A stretch of 64,000 bases of DNA from Flagellimonas lutaonensis (GTDB lineage Bacteria > Bacteroidota > Bacteroidia > Flavobacteriales > Flavobacteriaceae): positions 3,150,001 to 3,214,000 of the forward strand of contig NZ_CP011071.1 of the NCBI RefSeq assembly GCF_000963865.1, given 5' to 3'. Of this stretch, positions 1-8,956 are shown in pieces (position 1 is the first letter of the stretch; the number at the start of each line of letters is the position of its first letter). The position numbers were made by a program, and so were the translations under genes. The notes under the pieces were generated by a model. It was not told the origin of the DNA. It saw only the letters and a list, made by a program, of their open reading frames with translations, and did not search any database.

Positions 1-1572
1 CTCCAAGAGTTGTACAATTCGCTTTGCGCGGTTCTCAGGGAGGTAATATCCCGGATATAACATTCCTGCTATCGAGTCGGGCTGGTTGTTTGCTGAATAT
101 ACATAGTGCCAAGGTGGATTGATGGCTTGGGGATTCTCTGAGAAATCAAGATAACGAAGTGGTTCTTGCTTGCCAGAGACACCGTCTAGAATCAATTTGG
201 TAGACAGGCTGTCAGGCATTTCATAGAGTTTGGCAGCGGCCCACCATGCCACATTGCCCTCGGCATCTCCGTACATAACATTAAGGCCAGGGGCATGTAT
301 TTTCGGCAGTGCTTGGCTGAACTCTTCGATATCGGTGGCCATGGTAATGCCATACAGTGCATCCAAGACCTGATTTTCTACTTTGGTGTAGATCCAAGAC
401 ATGGCAACGGGCCGTTCACCCGAAACTTGGTCGGCAATACCATTTAGTACGGGGCCATGTCGCGTTTTCTTATAGGAGAAGGAAAGCTTGTCCCCATCTT
501 TGACCTTAATGGTCTTAGTGACGAATCCATAATTTTCAAAACCTTTTTCAGTCTTATATTTTGTGGAATCGGAAGGATGGTTTTCCTCGTAATAAAAATC
601 AATGTCATCGTTCTCGAACATCGTCATGCCGTATGCCAGTTGACGGTTATGCCCCAATAACGGAAAGGGCACCCCGGCCAAATGATAACCATATTTTTCG
701 TAGGTAGGGGTGCTGACATGCGCCTCGTACCAAACCGATGGCTGGGCAAAACCAATATGGGGGTCATTGGCAAAAATGACCTTGCCGTTCTTTGTTTTTT
801 CGGGAGCTATTACCCAACTATTGCTTCCCTCGAATTGTGGCAGGGGTAATTTTTCAAGGGCTTCGGTCGCCATGGCCGTTATGTTCAAGGAAACCGAATC
901 AATTTTTTGTGGGTTATAGTTTTTGATCCATACCGTAGCTGTGTCAGATGCCACGGCCAACTCGGCCAAATAGGCATCGCCCCACTTGTTCTTGATATTG
1001 GTCAACAAGGGATCGGTCTTATGGGCCATGGCAAAGCTAAAGGCCATATAACCCACTGAGTTGTAGATGTCTTCTAAGGTGAATGGTGTCTTGTCCAATC
1101 CTGTAAAGTAGAATTCCACCGGTGTGGGCCCCTCATCGATAAACTGGTTTATACCATCGAGATATGCCTGCGATAGTCTTACCATTTCGCCGTCCATATC
1201 AAGATTCGCAAGGGTTTCGTTAGTATGCTCGTCTATCCCCAGAGATAGAAAGAACTTATCGGTCTTGACCAAGTCGGGGCCAAATACTTCTGAAAGTCCT
1301 CCTTTGGCGACCCTACGCAGCAATTCCATTTGCCAGAGGCGGTCTTGGGCATGAACATAGCCCAGCACACGAAAGGCATCTTCATTGTTATTCGCGTATA
1401 TATGTGGAACGCCATAGGTGTCAAAATACACTTCTACCGGCTGCTTGAGCTGAGGCAGTTCTTTTTCACCTTCGTAGGTGGGGGTCAGTGAGTTGATAAA
1501 AATACCCCCGGCCAACAAAAAAACACCCAGCAATACCAATAGCACCAAAAGTGCCTTCTTCAATCTCTTCAT
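1..1572 (-). CDS. Penicillin acylase family protein (3' end outside window)
   Basis: Ntn-hydrolase of the penicillin/aculeacin acylase family, an amidase usually exported to the periplasm. The frame is open from the ATG at 1572 to the window edge (524 codons), so the C-terminus is missing. Residues 1-28 form one hydrophobic segment (signal or anchor) after MKRLKK. The hallmark is QFEGSNSWV near residue 250: in this family the precursor is cleaved before the Ser of GSNSW, which becomes the nucleophile. The FANDPHIGF motif that follows is also typical. Natural substrate unknown; quorum-signal or peptide amides are possible. It starts 71 bp upstream of the dsbD stop on the same strand. Confidence 0.88.
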   Translation of the reverse strand, partial: MKRLKKALLVLLVLLGVFLLAGGIFINSLTPTYEGEKELPQLKQPVEVYFDTYGVPHIYANNNEDAFRVLGYVHAQDRLWQMELLRRVAKGGLSEVFGPDLVKTDKFFLSLGIDEHTNETLANLDMDGEMVRLSQAYLDGINQFIDEGPTPVEFYFTGLDKTPFTLEDIYNSVGYMAFSFAMAHKTDPLLTNIKNKWGDAYLAELAVASDTATVWIKNYNPQKIDSVSLNITAMATEALEKLPLPQFEGSNSWVIAPEKTKNGKVIFANDPHIGFAQPSVWYEAHVSTPTYEKYGYHLAGVPFPLLGHNRQLAYGMTMFENDDIDFYYEENHPSDSTKYKTEKGFENYGFVTKTIKVKDGDKLSFSYKKTRHGPVLNGIADQVSGERPVAMSWIYTKVENQVLDALYGITMATDIEEFSQALPKIHAPGLNVMYGDAEGNVAWWAAAKLYEMPDSLSTKLILDGVSGKQEPLRYLDFSENPQAINPPWHYVYSANNQPDSIAGMLYPGYYLPENRAKRIVQLLE

Positions 1573-1643
1573 CTACTTTAGTCGGTTAGATAGCGCAGAT
1601 TAAAAATACTGCAATTTTCGGGAGAGGCAATGATGTTTTTGAA

Positions 1644-3632
1644 TTATCTATCCATGACCACTTGGTAACTGCCGAGCCCCGAGCGTAACCATTCTTCGTA
1701 GGCCGCTGCATCGGTATACTGAACGGCGGGGGCAAGAACTTCTAAATCAGGGGAAAGCAAAACATAGTATGGCTGTGAGGCCACATTGAAATTGACCGTC
1801 TGAAAGGTGCCCCATTTTTGACCGACCGTTTCAATACGTTTAATGCGGCCAGAGTCATATTGAAAATTGAACTGTTCGGCCTCGGGCAATTTTTTACGGT
1901 CATCAACATAGAGTGAAATCAAGACATACTCGTCTCGCAACAAGGGATAGATGTCCTGGTCGCTCCAGACATTCTCTTCCATACGTCGGCAGTTCTCACA
2001 CCCCCACCCGGTGAAATCGAGAAGAATGGGCTTGTTCTGCGATTTTGCTACCTCCAGTCCCTCTTCAAAGCTCTTGTAGCACTCAAGGCCCAAAGGGCAA
2101 TCGGTTTGTTTCTCATAAACACTATAGAACTCAGGCGGCAATATGCCACTTAAAAGCGATAGTCTACTATGCTCGGTATTGGTCAATCCGGGAATCAGAT
2201 AAACGACAAAGGCAACCGTCAGCACCGCAAAAGACAATCTGCCGAGACTCAATTTCTTTGGAATAATATCTTTTGGGAACTTGATCTTGCCGAAAAGATA
2301 GAGCGTCTGAAAAACAAAGATGCCGATCCATATCGCCACAAAGAGTTCACGTTTGAGCAAGCCCCAATTGCCCACCAAATCTGATTTGCTTAAGAATTTA
2401 AATGCAAGGGCAAGCTCTAAAAACCCGAGAACCACTTTTACCGTGGTCATCCAACCGCCCGATTTGGGCAGCGAATTCAACCAGGCCGGAAACAGTGCGA
2501 AAAGTCCAAAAGGCAAGGCCAGGGCCAAACCAAAGCCGGTCATGGCCGATGATAGATTGGTGGCCACGCTGCCTTGTGCCAAGGTGGTACTTCCTAAAAG
2601 CCCCCCCAAAATGGGGCCGGTACATGAAAAGGAAACTATGGCTAATGTCAACGCCATGAAAAAGACTCCGAGCCCACCGCCCACTTTTGTTGAAATACTG
2701 TCCATCTTATTGGCCCAAGAGCTTGGCAGGGTCAGTTCATAATAGCCGAAGAACGAAAATGCGAAGAACACGAAAATGGCAAAAAAGAAAAGGTTGAGCC
2801 AAACATTGGTAGATATAGTGTTTAGAATTTGCGAATCGACCGATTCAAAAAGATGAAAGGGCAAACTCAGTAAAAAATAAATAAACACGATAAAAAAGGC
2901 GTAGAGCAGTGCATTTTTGATTCCTTTTGAGCGGTTGCCAGTGTGTTTTGTAAAAAACGAAACGGTCAATGGAATCAATGGAAAGACACAAGGGGTCAAA
3001 AGAGCGATCAGTCCGCCCAAAAAACCGAGACCGAAAACCACCCAAATGGCATTGTCGCCTGATGAGGTGTTCAGCGCACCCTGTGTGAGCAATTCCCTGT
3101 TCTTAAGGTCTAGCCGTAGTTTGGCGGCCATGACCTGGCTGCGCTCATCCAACTGTTCAGTGGTGGCTGCCACAGCACTGCCATCAAGCGAAACCTGAAA
3201 GTATTCGTCTTTGGGTATACAGACTTCTTTGCAAACCTGATAGGATAAATTAACATTAACCTGTTTTACATTTGGGTCCAACAACCGTATGCGCTGCGTA
3301 AAAACAGCCTTCCCTTTAAAAAAGGTCTCGTATATCTCAAAAACATCGCTGTATTCTGTGATGGTCTCGCTCTCTTTGGCCTCACCAATAAGTTCATAAT
3401 CTTCCCCTACCCTTTCAAAAGTGAACTCACTCGGAAAAGCGCCCCCTTCAGGGGTGTATTGTGAGTAAACATGCCAGCCATCGGCAATCTTGCCCTTAAA
3501 TACCAATTCATACTCCAGATCCGAAATCTTGTTGACATCGTACGACCATAGCACGGGGTCCTTGTCAGATTGTCCCCAGACATAGGCCATGCCCATCAAA
3601 AAAATCATACAGACTGTGAAAAGTTGCTTCAT
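1644..3632 (-). CDS. dsbD: Thiol:disulfide interchange protein DsbD
   Basis: Carries electrons across the inner membrane from cytoplasmic thioredoxin to periplasmic thiol proteins. At 662 residues it has all three family modules. A signal peptide is followed by an N-terminal periplasmic domain with a Cys pair (VCKEVC). About eight membrane spans carry the two core cysteines (LTPCVFP and SFSCTGP). A C-terminal thioredoxin domain has TGWGCENCRRM (CENC). All redox cysteines are present. Its ATG overlaps the tilS stop by 4 bp (ATGA), so the two are probably cotranscribed and translationally coupled. It may supply reductant to the many TlpA-like proteins in this window (inference). Confidence 0.95.
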   Translation of the reverse strand: MKQLFTVCMIFLMGMAYVWGQSDKDPVLWSYDVNKISDLEYELVFKGKIADGWHVYSQYTPEGGAFPSEFTFERVGEDYELIGEAKESETITEYSDVFEIYETFFKGKAVFTQRIRLLDPNVKQVNVNLSYQVCKEVCIPKDEYFQVSLDGSAVAATTEQLDERSQVMAAKLRLDLKNRELLTQGALNTSSGDNAIWVVFGLGFLGGLIALLTPCVFPLIPLTVSFFTKHTGNRSKGIKNALLYAFFIVFIYFLLSLPFHLFESVDSQILNTISTNVWLNLFFFAIFVFFAFSFFGYYELTLPSSWANKMDSISTKVGGGLGVFFMALTLAIVSFSCTGPILGGLLGSTTLAQGSVATNLSSAMTGFGLALALPFGLFALFPAWLNSLPKSGGWMTTVKVVLGFLELALAFKFLSKSDLVGNWGLLKRELFVAIWIGIFVFQTLYLFGKIKFPKDIIPKKLSLGRLSFAVLTVAFVVYLIPGLTNTEHSRLSLLSGILPPEFYSVYEKQTDCPLGLECYKSFEEGLEVAKSQNKPILLDFTGWGCENCRRMEENVWSDQDIYPLLRDEYVLISLYVDDRKKLPEAEQFNFQYDSGRIKRIETVGQKWGTFQTVNFNVASQPYYVLLSPDLEVLAPAVQYTDAAAYEEWLRSGLGSYQVVMDR

Positions 3633-4933
3633 AACAACGTAAACTTTAGAATTTCCCGTGTTTTTGGGGTAACCTTAAAACGATTATCGGCCCTTTTGCC
3701 GATTACCCACACGATTTGGTTGCCCGAACACAACAGCCATTGTTTTTGTTTGGCAAGAATGTCCATTTTCTCATCCTTGAAAAACTTAGACACCTTTTTT
3801 TTGCCTTTCATTCCAAAGGGGTAAAAATAGTCGCCTTTTTGCCACTTCCTTAACAATAACGGATAGTTTAACGTTTCCTTATCAACATACAGCACATTTG
3901 GTGGTTCAGGTGTAATTTTATCCACTTGGCATATCCTTAATTTTATGGGATGTTCAACCACACGTTGGTCTTCGCCAATTTCGTACTTCGCATCGTCTTT
4001 TTCGGCTTTTACCGATAGCAAGAGATGTTCCCGATCTTTTACAAGCCTGTGTGTTGCAGAGACAACCTGTTTTCCGCTCATGGCGTTCAACAGTTCCAAG
4101 ACATTGTTCCATTCCGTAAATCCGTAGTCACCCAGAATAAGGTGTAGGTGTGCCCCTTGGGGCTCCAATTTTTTTAAGGCGCTGATCTGTATTCTGACGG
4201 TGTCGCCCGATTTTTCGAACAGTTCTTTCTGCAGTTTTGCCTTATAGGATTTCAATAATGCTGATGAATCGGACAAATGCTCTTGTGTACGTTGGAAATT
4301 TTCCAAGAAGGTGGGATGCAGTTCTTTAAGCCCCCCAATCAGTTGGTACCTGATCTTGTTTCTAAGATATTTGGTGTCGGTATTGCTGCGGTCCTCTCGC
4401 CAAGCGATACCGTTTTTTTTGGCATAGCCGACAATATCATTTCTGCAAAAGGGAAGCAAGGGGCGCACTACCCCGCCATTTTGCTCTGGAATGCCCGTCA
4501 ACCCATCAATGCCGGTGCCCCGCGCCAAATTGATCAAAAAAGTCTCCAGATCATCATCGGCATGGTGGGCCGTCAACACATAAGCCCCCTCTTTATTCTG
4601 CAACAATTCAGAAAACCAGGCATAGCGCAGTTCTCGGGCGGCCATTTGTACAGAGCCGCCGTGTTGGTTGATATACCCCAAGGTATCAAAGGCGCGCACA
4701 AGAAACGGTTTGTTCAATCGATGTGCCAGCTCTTCCACGAATCGCTGATCCCCATCACTATCTTTTCCGCGAAGTTTAAAATTGCAATGCACCAAGGAAA
4801 AATCCATTTTAAGTGCTTGACAGAGATGGGCCAGCACCACGCTGTCCACTCCCCCACTACAGGCCAACAGAAAGTCATCTTCCAACAAAAACGGAAAGCG
4901 TTTTTCGATATGTTCTTTAAATCGCTTTAGCAC
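3629..4933 (-). CDS. tilS: tRNA(Ile)-lysidine synthetase
   Basis: Modifies C34 of tRNA-Ile(CAU) to lysidine, which converts an AUG-reading tRNA to AUA; essential in most bacteria. The N-terminal PP-loop ATPase domain has the signature ACSGGVDSVVLAH near residue 25. TAHHADDDLETFLINL and the middle and C-terminal TilS domains follow; 434 residues is a normal length. A TAGTTTTG element (minus strand, 4938-4945) lies only 4 bp upstream of the ATG, so the transcript may have almost no leader. It is followed by dsbD with a 4-bp overlap. Confidence 0.95.
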   Translation of the reverse strand: MLKRFKEHIEKRFPFLLEDDFLLACSGGVDSVVLAHLCQALKMDFSLVHCNFKLRGKDSDGDQRFVEELAHRLNKPFLVRAFDTLGYINQHGGSVQMAARELRYAWFSELLQNKEGAYVLTAHHADDDLETFLINLARGTGIDGLTGIPEQNGGVVRPLLPFCRNDIVGYAKKNGIAWREDRSNTDTKYLRNKIRYQLIGGLKELHPTFLENFQRTQEHLSDSSALLKSYKAKLQKELFEKSGDTVRIQISALKKLEPQGAHLHLILGDYGFTEWNNVLELLNAMSGKQVVSATHRLVKDREHLLLSVKAEKDDAKYEIGEDQRVVEHPIKLRICQVDKITPEPPNVLYVDKETLNYPLLLRKWQKGDYFYPFGMKGKKKVSKFFKDEKMDILAKQKQWLLCSGNQIVWVIGKRADNRFKVTPKTREILKFTLL

Positions 4934-5085
4934 GCTGCAAAACTACAAAAAGCGAAAAGAGGAAATTTAAAACGACAAGAGAACAGATCACAGCTTCCAA
5001 TCGAAAGTGGGCTGCAGTAAAAACAATTTTCAACTATCAATATTCGATAAAAACTAAAAGCTCAAAGTTTAAACGCTTCGTGACC

Positions 5086-5261
5086 ATTCGTGCAATTCGT
5101 GTCCAGCATAAGTGAACAATTAGCAGTAAACAGTTTGCGATGGGCGGTATTCAGTAATCAACTATAAATCACAAACCATAAACCTCGTAACCCGTAACCA
5201 ATTTTCGCGCTAATTCGTGAAATTCGTGTCCATCATCAGTCAACGGTTGACAGTGAACAGT
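5086..5261. repeat. Degenerate intergenic direct repeat, two copies
   Basis: The 398-bp gap 4934-5331 between tilS and pabB has no credible ORF. It holds two imperfect copies of a ~49-bp unit, at 5086-5134 and 5213-5261, 127 bp apart. Each begins ATTCGTGnAATTCGTGTCC and ends in CAGT(A/G)AACAGT. Short motifs such as GTAACCCGTAACCA lie between them. Such ATTCGTG-rich repeats recur between genes in Bacteroidota (my recollection); function unknown. Confidence 0.6.
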
Positions 5262-5331
5262 AAGCGGTAATCCATAATCAGCAAAGACAAGACAAAAGAG
5301 ACCGGAAACCAGAAACAATAACAACTGGGGA

Positions 5332-6627
5332 CTACCCCTCCAGCACACTGCGCATGGCCTTGGCCTTTACCAAGCACTCTTGGTATTCCTTTTCGGGATT
5401 GGACTTTGCCGTGATGGCGCTGCCTACGGAATAGGAAATATATTTTTTTTGATGGTTGTACAGTATGCTTCTGATAACCACATTGAAATCAAAGTCACCC
5501 TCAGGGGTGAAGTAGCCCACTGCACCACTGTAAAGGCCTCTCTTGGTCTCTTCCAATTCTTCAATGATCTTCATAGCAGAAATCTTTGGGGTGCCCGTCA
5601 TGCTGCCCATCGGAAAGGTGTCTTTTATAATATCAACAGGATTGACGCCTTGGCCAACCCTACAGCTGATGGTTGAAACCAATTGATGTACTTGTCGGTA
5701 AGCGTATACTTGGCACAGTTCTGATACCTCTACCGATCCTTTTAGGGCCCTCTTGGATAAATCGTTTCTGACCAAGTCGGTTATCATAATGTTTTCGGCC
5801 CGCTCCTTTGGGTCGTTGAGCAGGCTTTTTTTCAGTATTTCATCTATTATAGGGTCGTCAGACCTGGGGGCCGTACCCTTAATGGGCTGCGAGATTATGG
5901 TATCGCCCGTTTTTTTAAGATATCGCTCTGGTGAGGCACATAAAAGATACTGGTCACCTAGGCGTAGGTAACTGGCGAAAGGTGGCCGTGAGATGGCATT
6001 GAGTTGCAAATAGGTCGGCAAGGGCGCTATTTCGGTATCCTCAGAAAAAAATTCTTGGCAAAAATTGGCCTCATAAATATCACCACGGTGAATATAGGCC
6101 AACAACGCCCGGACTTTTTCAAAATAGGCATCCTTATGTATTCTGAGCCGTACCTTTACGTTGGTCGAGGCCTTCCCATTGGTTGAGGTGGCCCCATAGC
6201 CAGAGATGGTCTCAAAATCATTTTGTACCTCTCTTTCTAAATTTTGGGGATACAAAAATTCCACTTCATCATTGGTAATTCGAATGATTTTTCTTGGGCA
6301 AAAAAAATGTAGCGGCGCAAACTCCAGGCCATCATGGTTGTTCGATTGCAATGCTTCCAATTCATTTTTTACATCATATGAAATATAGCCCACGAGCCAA
6401 TCGGCCTTTCCTCCATCGGCATGTAACCGGTGTTCGAGACTGTCAAGAGACTGCAACAAAAAATCATCATCGGTGCCCACTGCCAAAAGGGCCTCAAAAG
6501 AAGAATAACTATCGGTATGCCCATTGCTGTCAAACCAAACTACTTTGTTGTATTGCTGGGCCCAGCCCAAAAGGTGTGCTTTGAACTTTTCAACATTTTT
6601 AACCTGAAAAGAGCGCCTTATTCGCAC
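5332..6627 (-). CDS. pabB: Aminodeoxychorismate synthase component I
   Basis: Chorismate-binding enzyme that makes 4-amino-4-deoxychorismate for folate (p-aminobenzoate branch). The C-terminal catalytic block is complete: SQPIKGTAPR, ERAENIMITDLVRNDLS, FPMGSMTGTPK and RGLYSGAVGY. The Lys in PIKGT is the PabB form; anthranilate synthases have PIAGT here, which supports PabB over TrpE. The start is a GTG at 6627, 11 bp after the FMN reductase stop, so the two genes are likely cotranscribed. At 431 residues it lacks an amidotransferase domain, so a separate glutaminase subunit must be encoded elsewhere. Confidence 0.9.
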   Translation of the reverse strand: MRIRRSFQVKNVEKFKAHLLGWAQQYNKVVWFDSNGHTDSYSSFEALLAVGTDDDFLLQSLDSLEHRLHADGGKADWLVGYISYDVKNELEALQSNNHDGLEFAPLHFFCPRKIIRITNDEVEFLYPQNLEREVQNDFETISGYGATSTNGKASTNVKVRLRIHKDAYFEKVRALLAYIHRGDIYEANFCQEFFSEDTEIAPLPTYLQLNAISRPPFASYLRLGDQYLLCASPERYLKKTGDTIISQPIKGTAPRSDDPIIDEILKKSLLNDPKERAENIMITDLVRNDLSKRALKGSVEVSELCQVYAYRQVHQLVSTISCRVGQGVNPVDIIKDTFPMGSMTGTPKISAMKIIEELEETKRGLYSGAVGYFTPEGDFDFNVVIRSILYNHQKKYISYSVGSAITAKSNPEKEYQECLVKAKAMRSVLEG

Positions 6628-6638
6628 AAAAACTGTTT

Positions 6639-7172
6639 TTAGAGCATTGAGAGAAACGTTTGCAAAGCCTCAGAGTGCTGGGCCCTCAGCGCATCATCCA
6701 CAATGCCTTTCTCCATGTCGAAATTATCATTGAAGGAGGGCAATGAAAAAGTGGCAGCAATCGTGCCGCCGAAGCGCTCGAGCATGGACCGCGAGGCCTC
6801 AAGCGAACCTTTGCCCCCTCGCCGACCAGGCGAGGTAGACATGAGCAATAACTGGGTATCGAGCAAAAACTTTCGTTCAATTCGTGATAGCCAATCCAAA
6901 AGGTTCTTAAAATACGCCGAAGGGTAGCTGTTGTGTTCATTTACCGAAAGTACCAACCCGTCCGCCGTTTGTATGTCATTTTTGAGTTCAATCAACGAAT
7001 TTGAATACCCCTCCCGTGCCTCTAGATCAACACTGAACATCGGAAATGGAAAATTTGCCATATTGAGCACTTGAATTTTGTGATCGGCAATCAACGATAC
7101 GGTATGTCGCACCAATTTGTAGTTGATGGATGTAGAAGAATTGCTACCGGCAAAAGCTAAAATCTGGGCCAT
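6639..7172 (-). CDS. NAD(P)H-dependent FMN reductase family protein
   Basis: Small flavodoxin-fold oxidoreductase (177 residues). The N-terminus MAQILAFAGSNSSTSINYKLV carries the Gly/Ser-rich phosphate loop for FMN. The central VLSVNEHNSYPSAYFKNLLDWLSR matches the usual pattern PEYNxSxPxxLKNxIDWxSR, with Asn-Glu-His replacing the common PEY. It lies just upstream of pabB on the same strand (11-bp gap). Substrate unknown; quinones, azo compounds or free flavin are typical for the family. Confidence 0.82.
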   Translation of the reverse strand: MAQILAFAGSNSSTSINYKLVRHTVSLIADHKIQVLNMANFPFPMFSVDLEAREGYSNSLIELKNDIQTADGLVLSVNEHNSYPSAYFKNLLDWLSRIERKFLLDTQLLLMSTSPGRRGGKGSLEASRSMLERFGGTIAATFSLPSFNDNFDMEKGIVDDALRAQHSEALQTFLSML

Positions 7173-7212
7173 AAACGTATTTTTAAGATTGCGCTAAAAT
7201 ACCCCAAAACAG

Positions 7213-7242
7213 TTTCAGTTGCTTGAATTTTAGCTACTTTTG
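7213..7242 (+). promoter_or_regulatory. Bacteroidota-type promoter for the 7300 gene
   Basis: TACTTTTG at 7235-7242 fits the -7 consensus TAnnTTTG, with a weak TTTC 18 bp upstream at 7213-7216. It overlaps a possible TTG start at 7240, which argues that translation starts at the ATG at 7300 instead. Confidence 0.6.
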
Positions 7243-7299
7243 CACCGGAAGACATCCAAAAAGGTTGTAAAACAAGTATATAGAGGGAAAGCAATTGCC

Positions 7300-8493
7300 A
7301 TGACCAATTCTACTCGATTATATTTTATAGATACCATGCGGGCATGGGCCATCTTGATGATGTTACAAGGGCATTTTATTGATGGCTTGCTAGACCCTGT
7401 CTTTAGAAACCCTGAAAGTACCCTTTACAATATCTGGCTCTATTTCAGGGGGATCACGGCCCCCGTATTCTTTACGGTATCTGGTTTCATATTTACCTTT
7501 CTGCTGATACGCGTGCCCCAATTGGGTTGGGAGAATCCACGGGTGAAAAAAGGAATTAGACGCGGATTGCAACTGCTACTGATAGGCTACCTGTTGCGGT
7601 TGAACCTGTTCGGACTTCTGAAAGGCCAATTGTACGATAGCTTCTTTTTGGTGGATGTGCTGCACTGCATCGGACTTTCTATCATGGCCATAACCGGGGT
7701 ATATTTATTGACCATCAAAAAAAGGAAATACCTTTTTCCCTTATCGCTACTGGGCATTTCGGTGTTGCTCTTCTTGTTCGAGCCCCTTTATAAGCAATGG
7801 TCGTTCGGTTTTTTGCCAGATGCGATGGCCAATTATTTCACCAAGGCGAACGGTTCGGTTTTTACCATCATTCCCTGGTTGGGGTACACCGCTTTTGGCG
7901 CCTTTCTTTCCATTCTGTTTACCCGTTTTAAGGAAAGTAAATTTCTTTACCCGGTGGCCATTGTTGCTTCGTTGGTGGTTGTTCAGCTGTTGATACGATT
8001 TTCTTCAGAAGCTTTCATGGCCCTTCATGAAGCTACCGACGTCGAATTGTTCAAGCTCATTTACGCGAATAATTACCTTTTTATACGCTTGGGAGATGTA
8101 CTGGTGGTTTTTGCCCTCTTTATGATGATTCGAAAGTTTTTGGTGCACCAGGCCTTTTTGAAGATCGGGCAGAATACCTTGGCCATTTACGTGATTCATT
8201 TTATTGTTCTCTACGGAAGCTTTACCGGGCTGGGGCTTTACAAGTTCTTACACCATGGATTGACGCCGACTATTGCCATAACAGGGGCCATTGCCTTTAT
8301 GGTAATCTGTACCTATGCGGCATTGCAATATGACAAGCACGAGACAACTATCAAGAAGCGATTGGCGACCGTGGCCGAACAGGTCAAAACACAGGCAGTT
8401 GCTGCATATACGGCCTCTATTCCCCTTGTTCGTGAGCTGGGCTACCAACTCAAACTACTCTTGAGAAGGGTCTTTGGGGTCGTCAGAAACTAA
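7300..8493 (+). CDS. Membrane acyltransferase, HGSNAT_cat/DUF1624-like
   Basis: Polytopic membrane protein (397 residues from ATG 7300) with about ten hydrophobic spans. The N-terminus RLYFIDTMRAWAILMMLQGHF resembles the catalytic domain of heparan-alpha-glucosaminide N-acetyltransferase-like proteins, which move acetyl groups across the membrane to sugar amines. The His of QGHFI in the first span is the probable catalytic residue (inference). A longer reading frame starts at a TTG at 7240, but this lies inside the promoter. Substrate unknown; transcribed alone. Confidence 0.75.
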   Translation: MTNSTRLYFIDTMRAWAILMMLQGHFIDGLLDPVFRNPESTLYNIWLYFRGITAPVFFTVSGFIFTFLLIRVPQLGWENPRVKKGIRRGLQLLLIGYLLRLNLFGLLKGQLYDSFFLVDVLHCIGLSIMAITGVYLLTIKKRKYLFPLSLLGISVLLFLFEPLYKQWSFGFLPDAMANYFTKANGSVFTIIPWLGYTAFGAFLSILFTRFKESKFLYPVAIVASLVVVQLLIRFSSEAFMALHEATDVELFKLIYANNYLFIRLGDVLVVFALFMMIRKFLVHQAFLKIGQNTLAIYVIHFIVLYGSFTGLGLYKFLHHGLTPTIAITGAIAFMVICTYAALQYDKHETTIKKRLATVAEQVKTQAVAAYTASIPLVRELGYQLKLLLRRVFGVVRN

Positions 8494-8494
8494 A

Positions 8495-8518
8495 AAAGGA
8501 CCGTACATACGGCCCTTT
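8495..8518. terminator. Bidirectional terminator hairpin
   Basis: CCGTA (8501-8505) pairs with TACGG (8508-8512), and AAAGG (8495-8499) with CCTTT (8514-8518). It lies between the convergent genes ending at 8493 and 8548 and has A- and T-rich flanks, so it can serve both strands. Confidence 0.6.
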
Positions 8519-8547
8519 CATCCAATTAAATTCTTTACATCACAGTA

Positions 8548-8874
8548 TCAGACCTCTTCTACCGGAGCGTCAGGGGCATTTTTCTTGACAGATGCGATAC
8601 CGTTCTCCATACCAGATTCATCGGCATACATTTGACTGCTTCCGATTACCTGCCCGTTACCGGCCTTTAGGTTGAAGTAATGCTTGCCGTTTTTTGCCGT
8701 TTTACGTTCAAAACGCGCATCGTCCTGTGAATTTTTCCTAACTGATTCGATACCATTTTCACAAGCGGCTTTGGTGGTATAACCCTCGCTGCTCAAAATG
8801 ACTTGCCCATTGGCCGCTTTCAGGTTGAATCTAAATTCTCCAGAATTATCGGTTTTAACTTCAAATTTTCCCAT
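8548..8874 (-). CDS. YegP-like protein with two DUF1508 repeats
   Basis: Small protein (108 residues from the ATG at 8874, MGKFEVK) built of two tandem ~50-residue repeats. Each has the form F..K...G...FNLKA.NGQVI..S..Y.......NGI.SV.KN, the YegP/DUF1508 pattern. The frame is open to a TTG at 8907, but MGKFEV is the usual start of this family. Function unknown; no signal peptide. It faces the membrane acyltransferase across a shared terminator. Confidence 0.85.
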   Translation of the reverse strand: MGKFEVKTDNSGEFRFNLKAANGQVILSSEGYTTKAACENGIESVRKNSQDDARFERKTAKNGKHYFNLKAGNGQVIGSSQMYADESGMENGIASVKKNAPDAPVEEV

Positions 8875-8956
8875 TGTAATAGTTTTGTGTTTGCCTAAAG
8901 GTATCAATTAAATCAAAAATGAAACCGATAAGTTCTAAATTTTTATCAGCAATCTA

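Noticed and set aside
5046-5280. Possible CRISPR array in the pabB-tilS gap
   Set aside because: Only two imperfect copies, with irregular spacing and no cas genes; better explained as intergenic repeats.
7240-7299. N-terminal extension of the membrane acyltransferase from a TTG
   Set aside because: The TTG lies within the TACTTTTG promoter element; the ATG at 7300 gives the normal family N-terminus.
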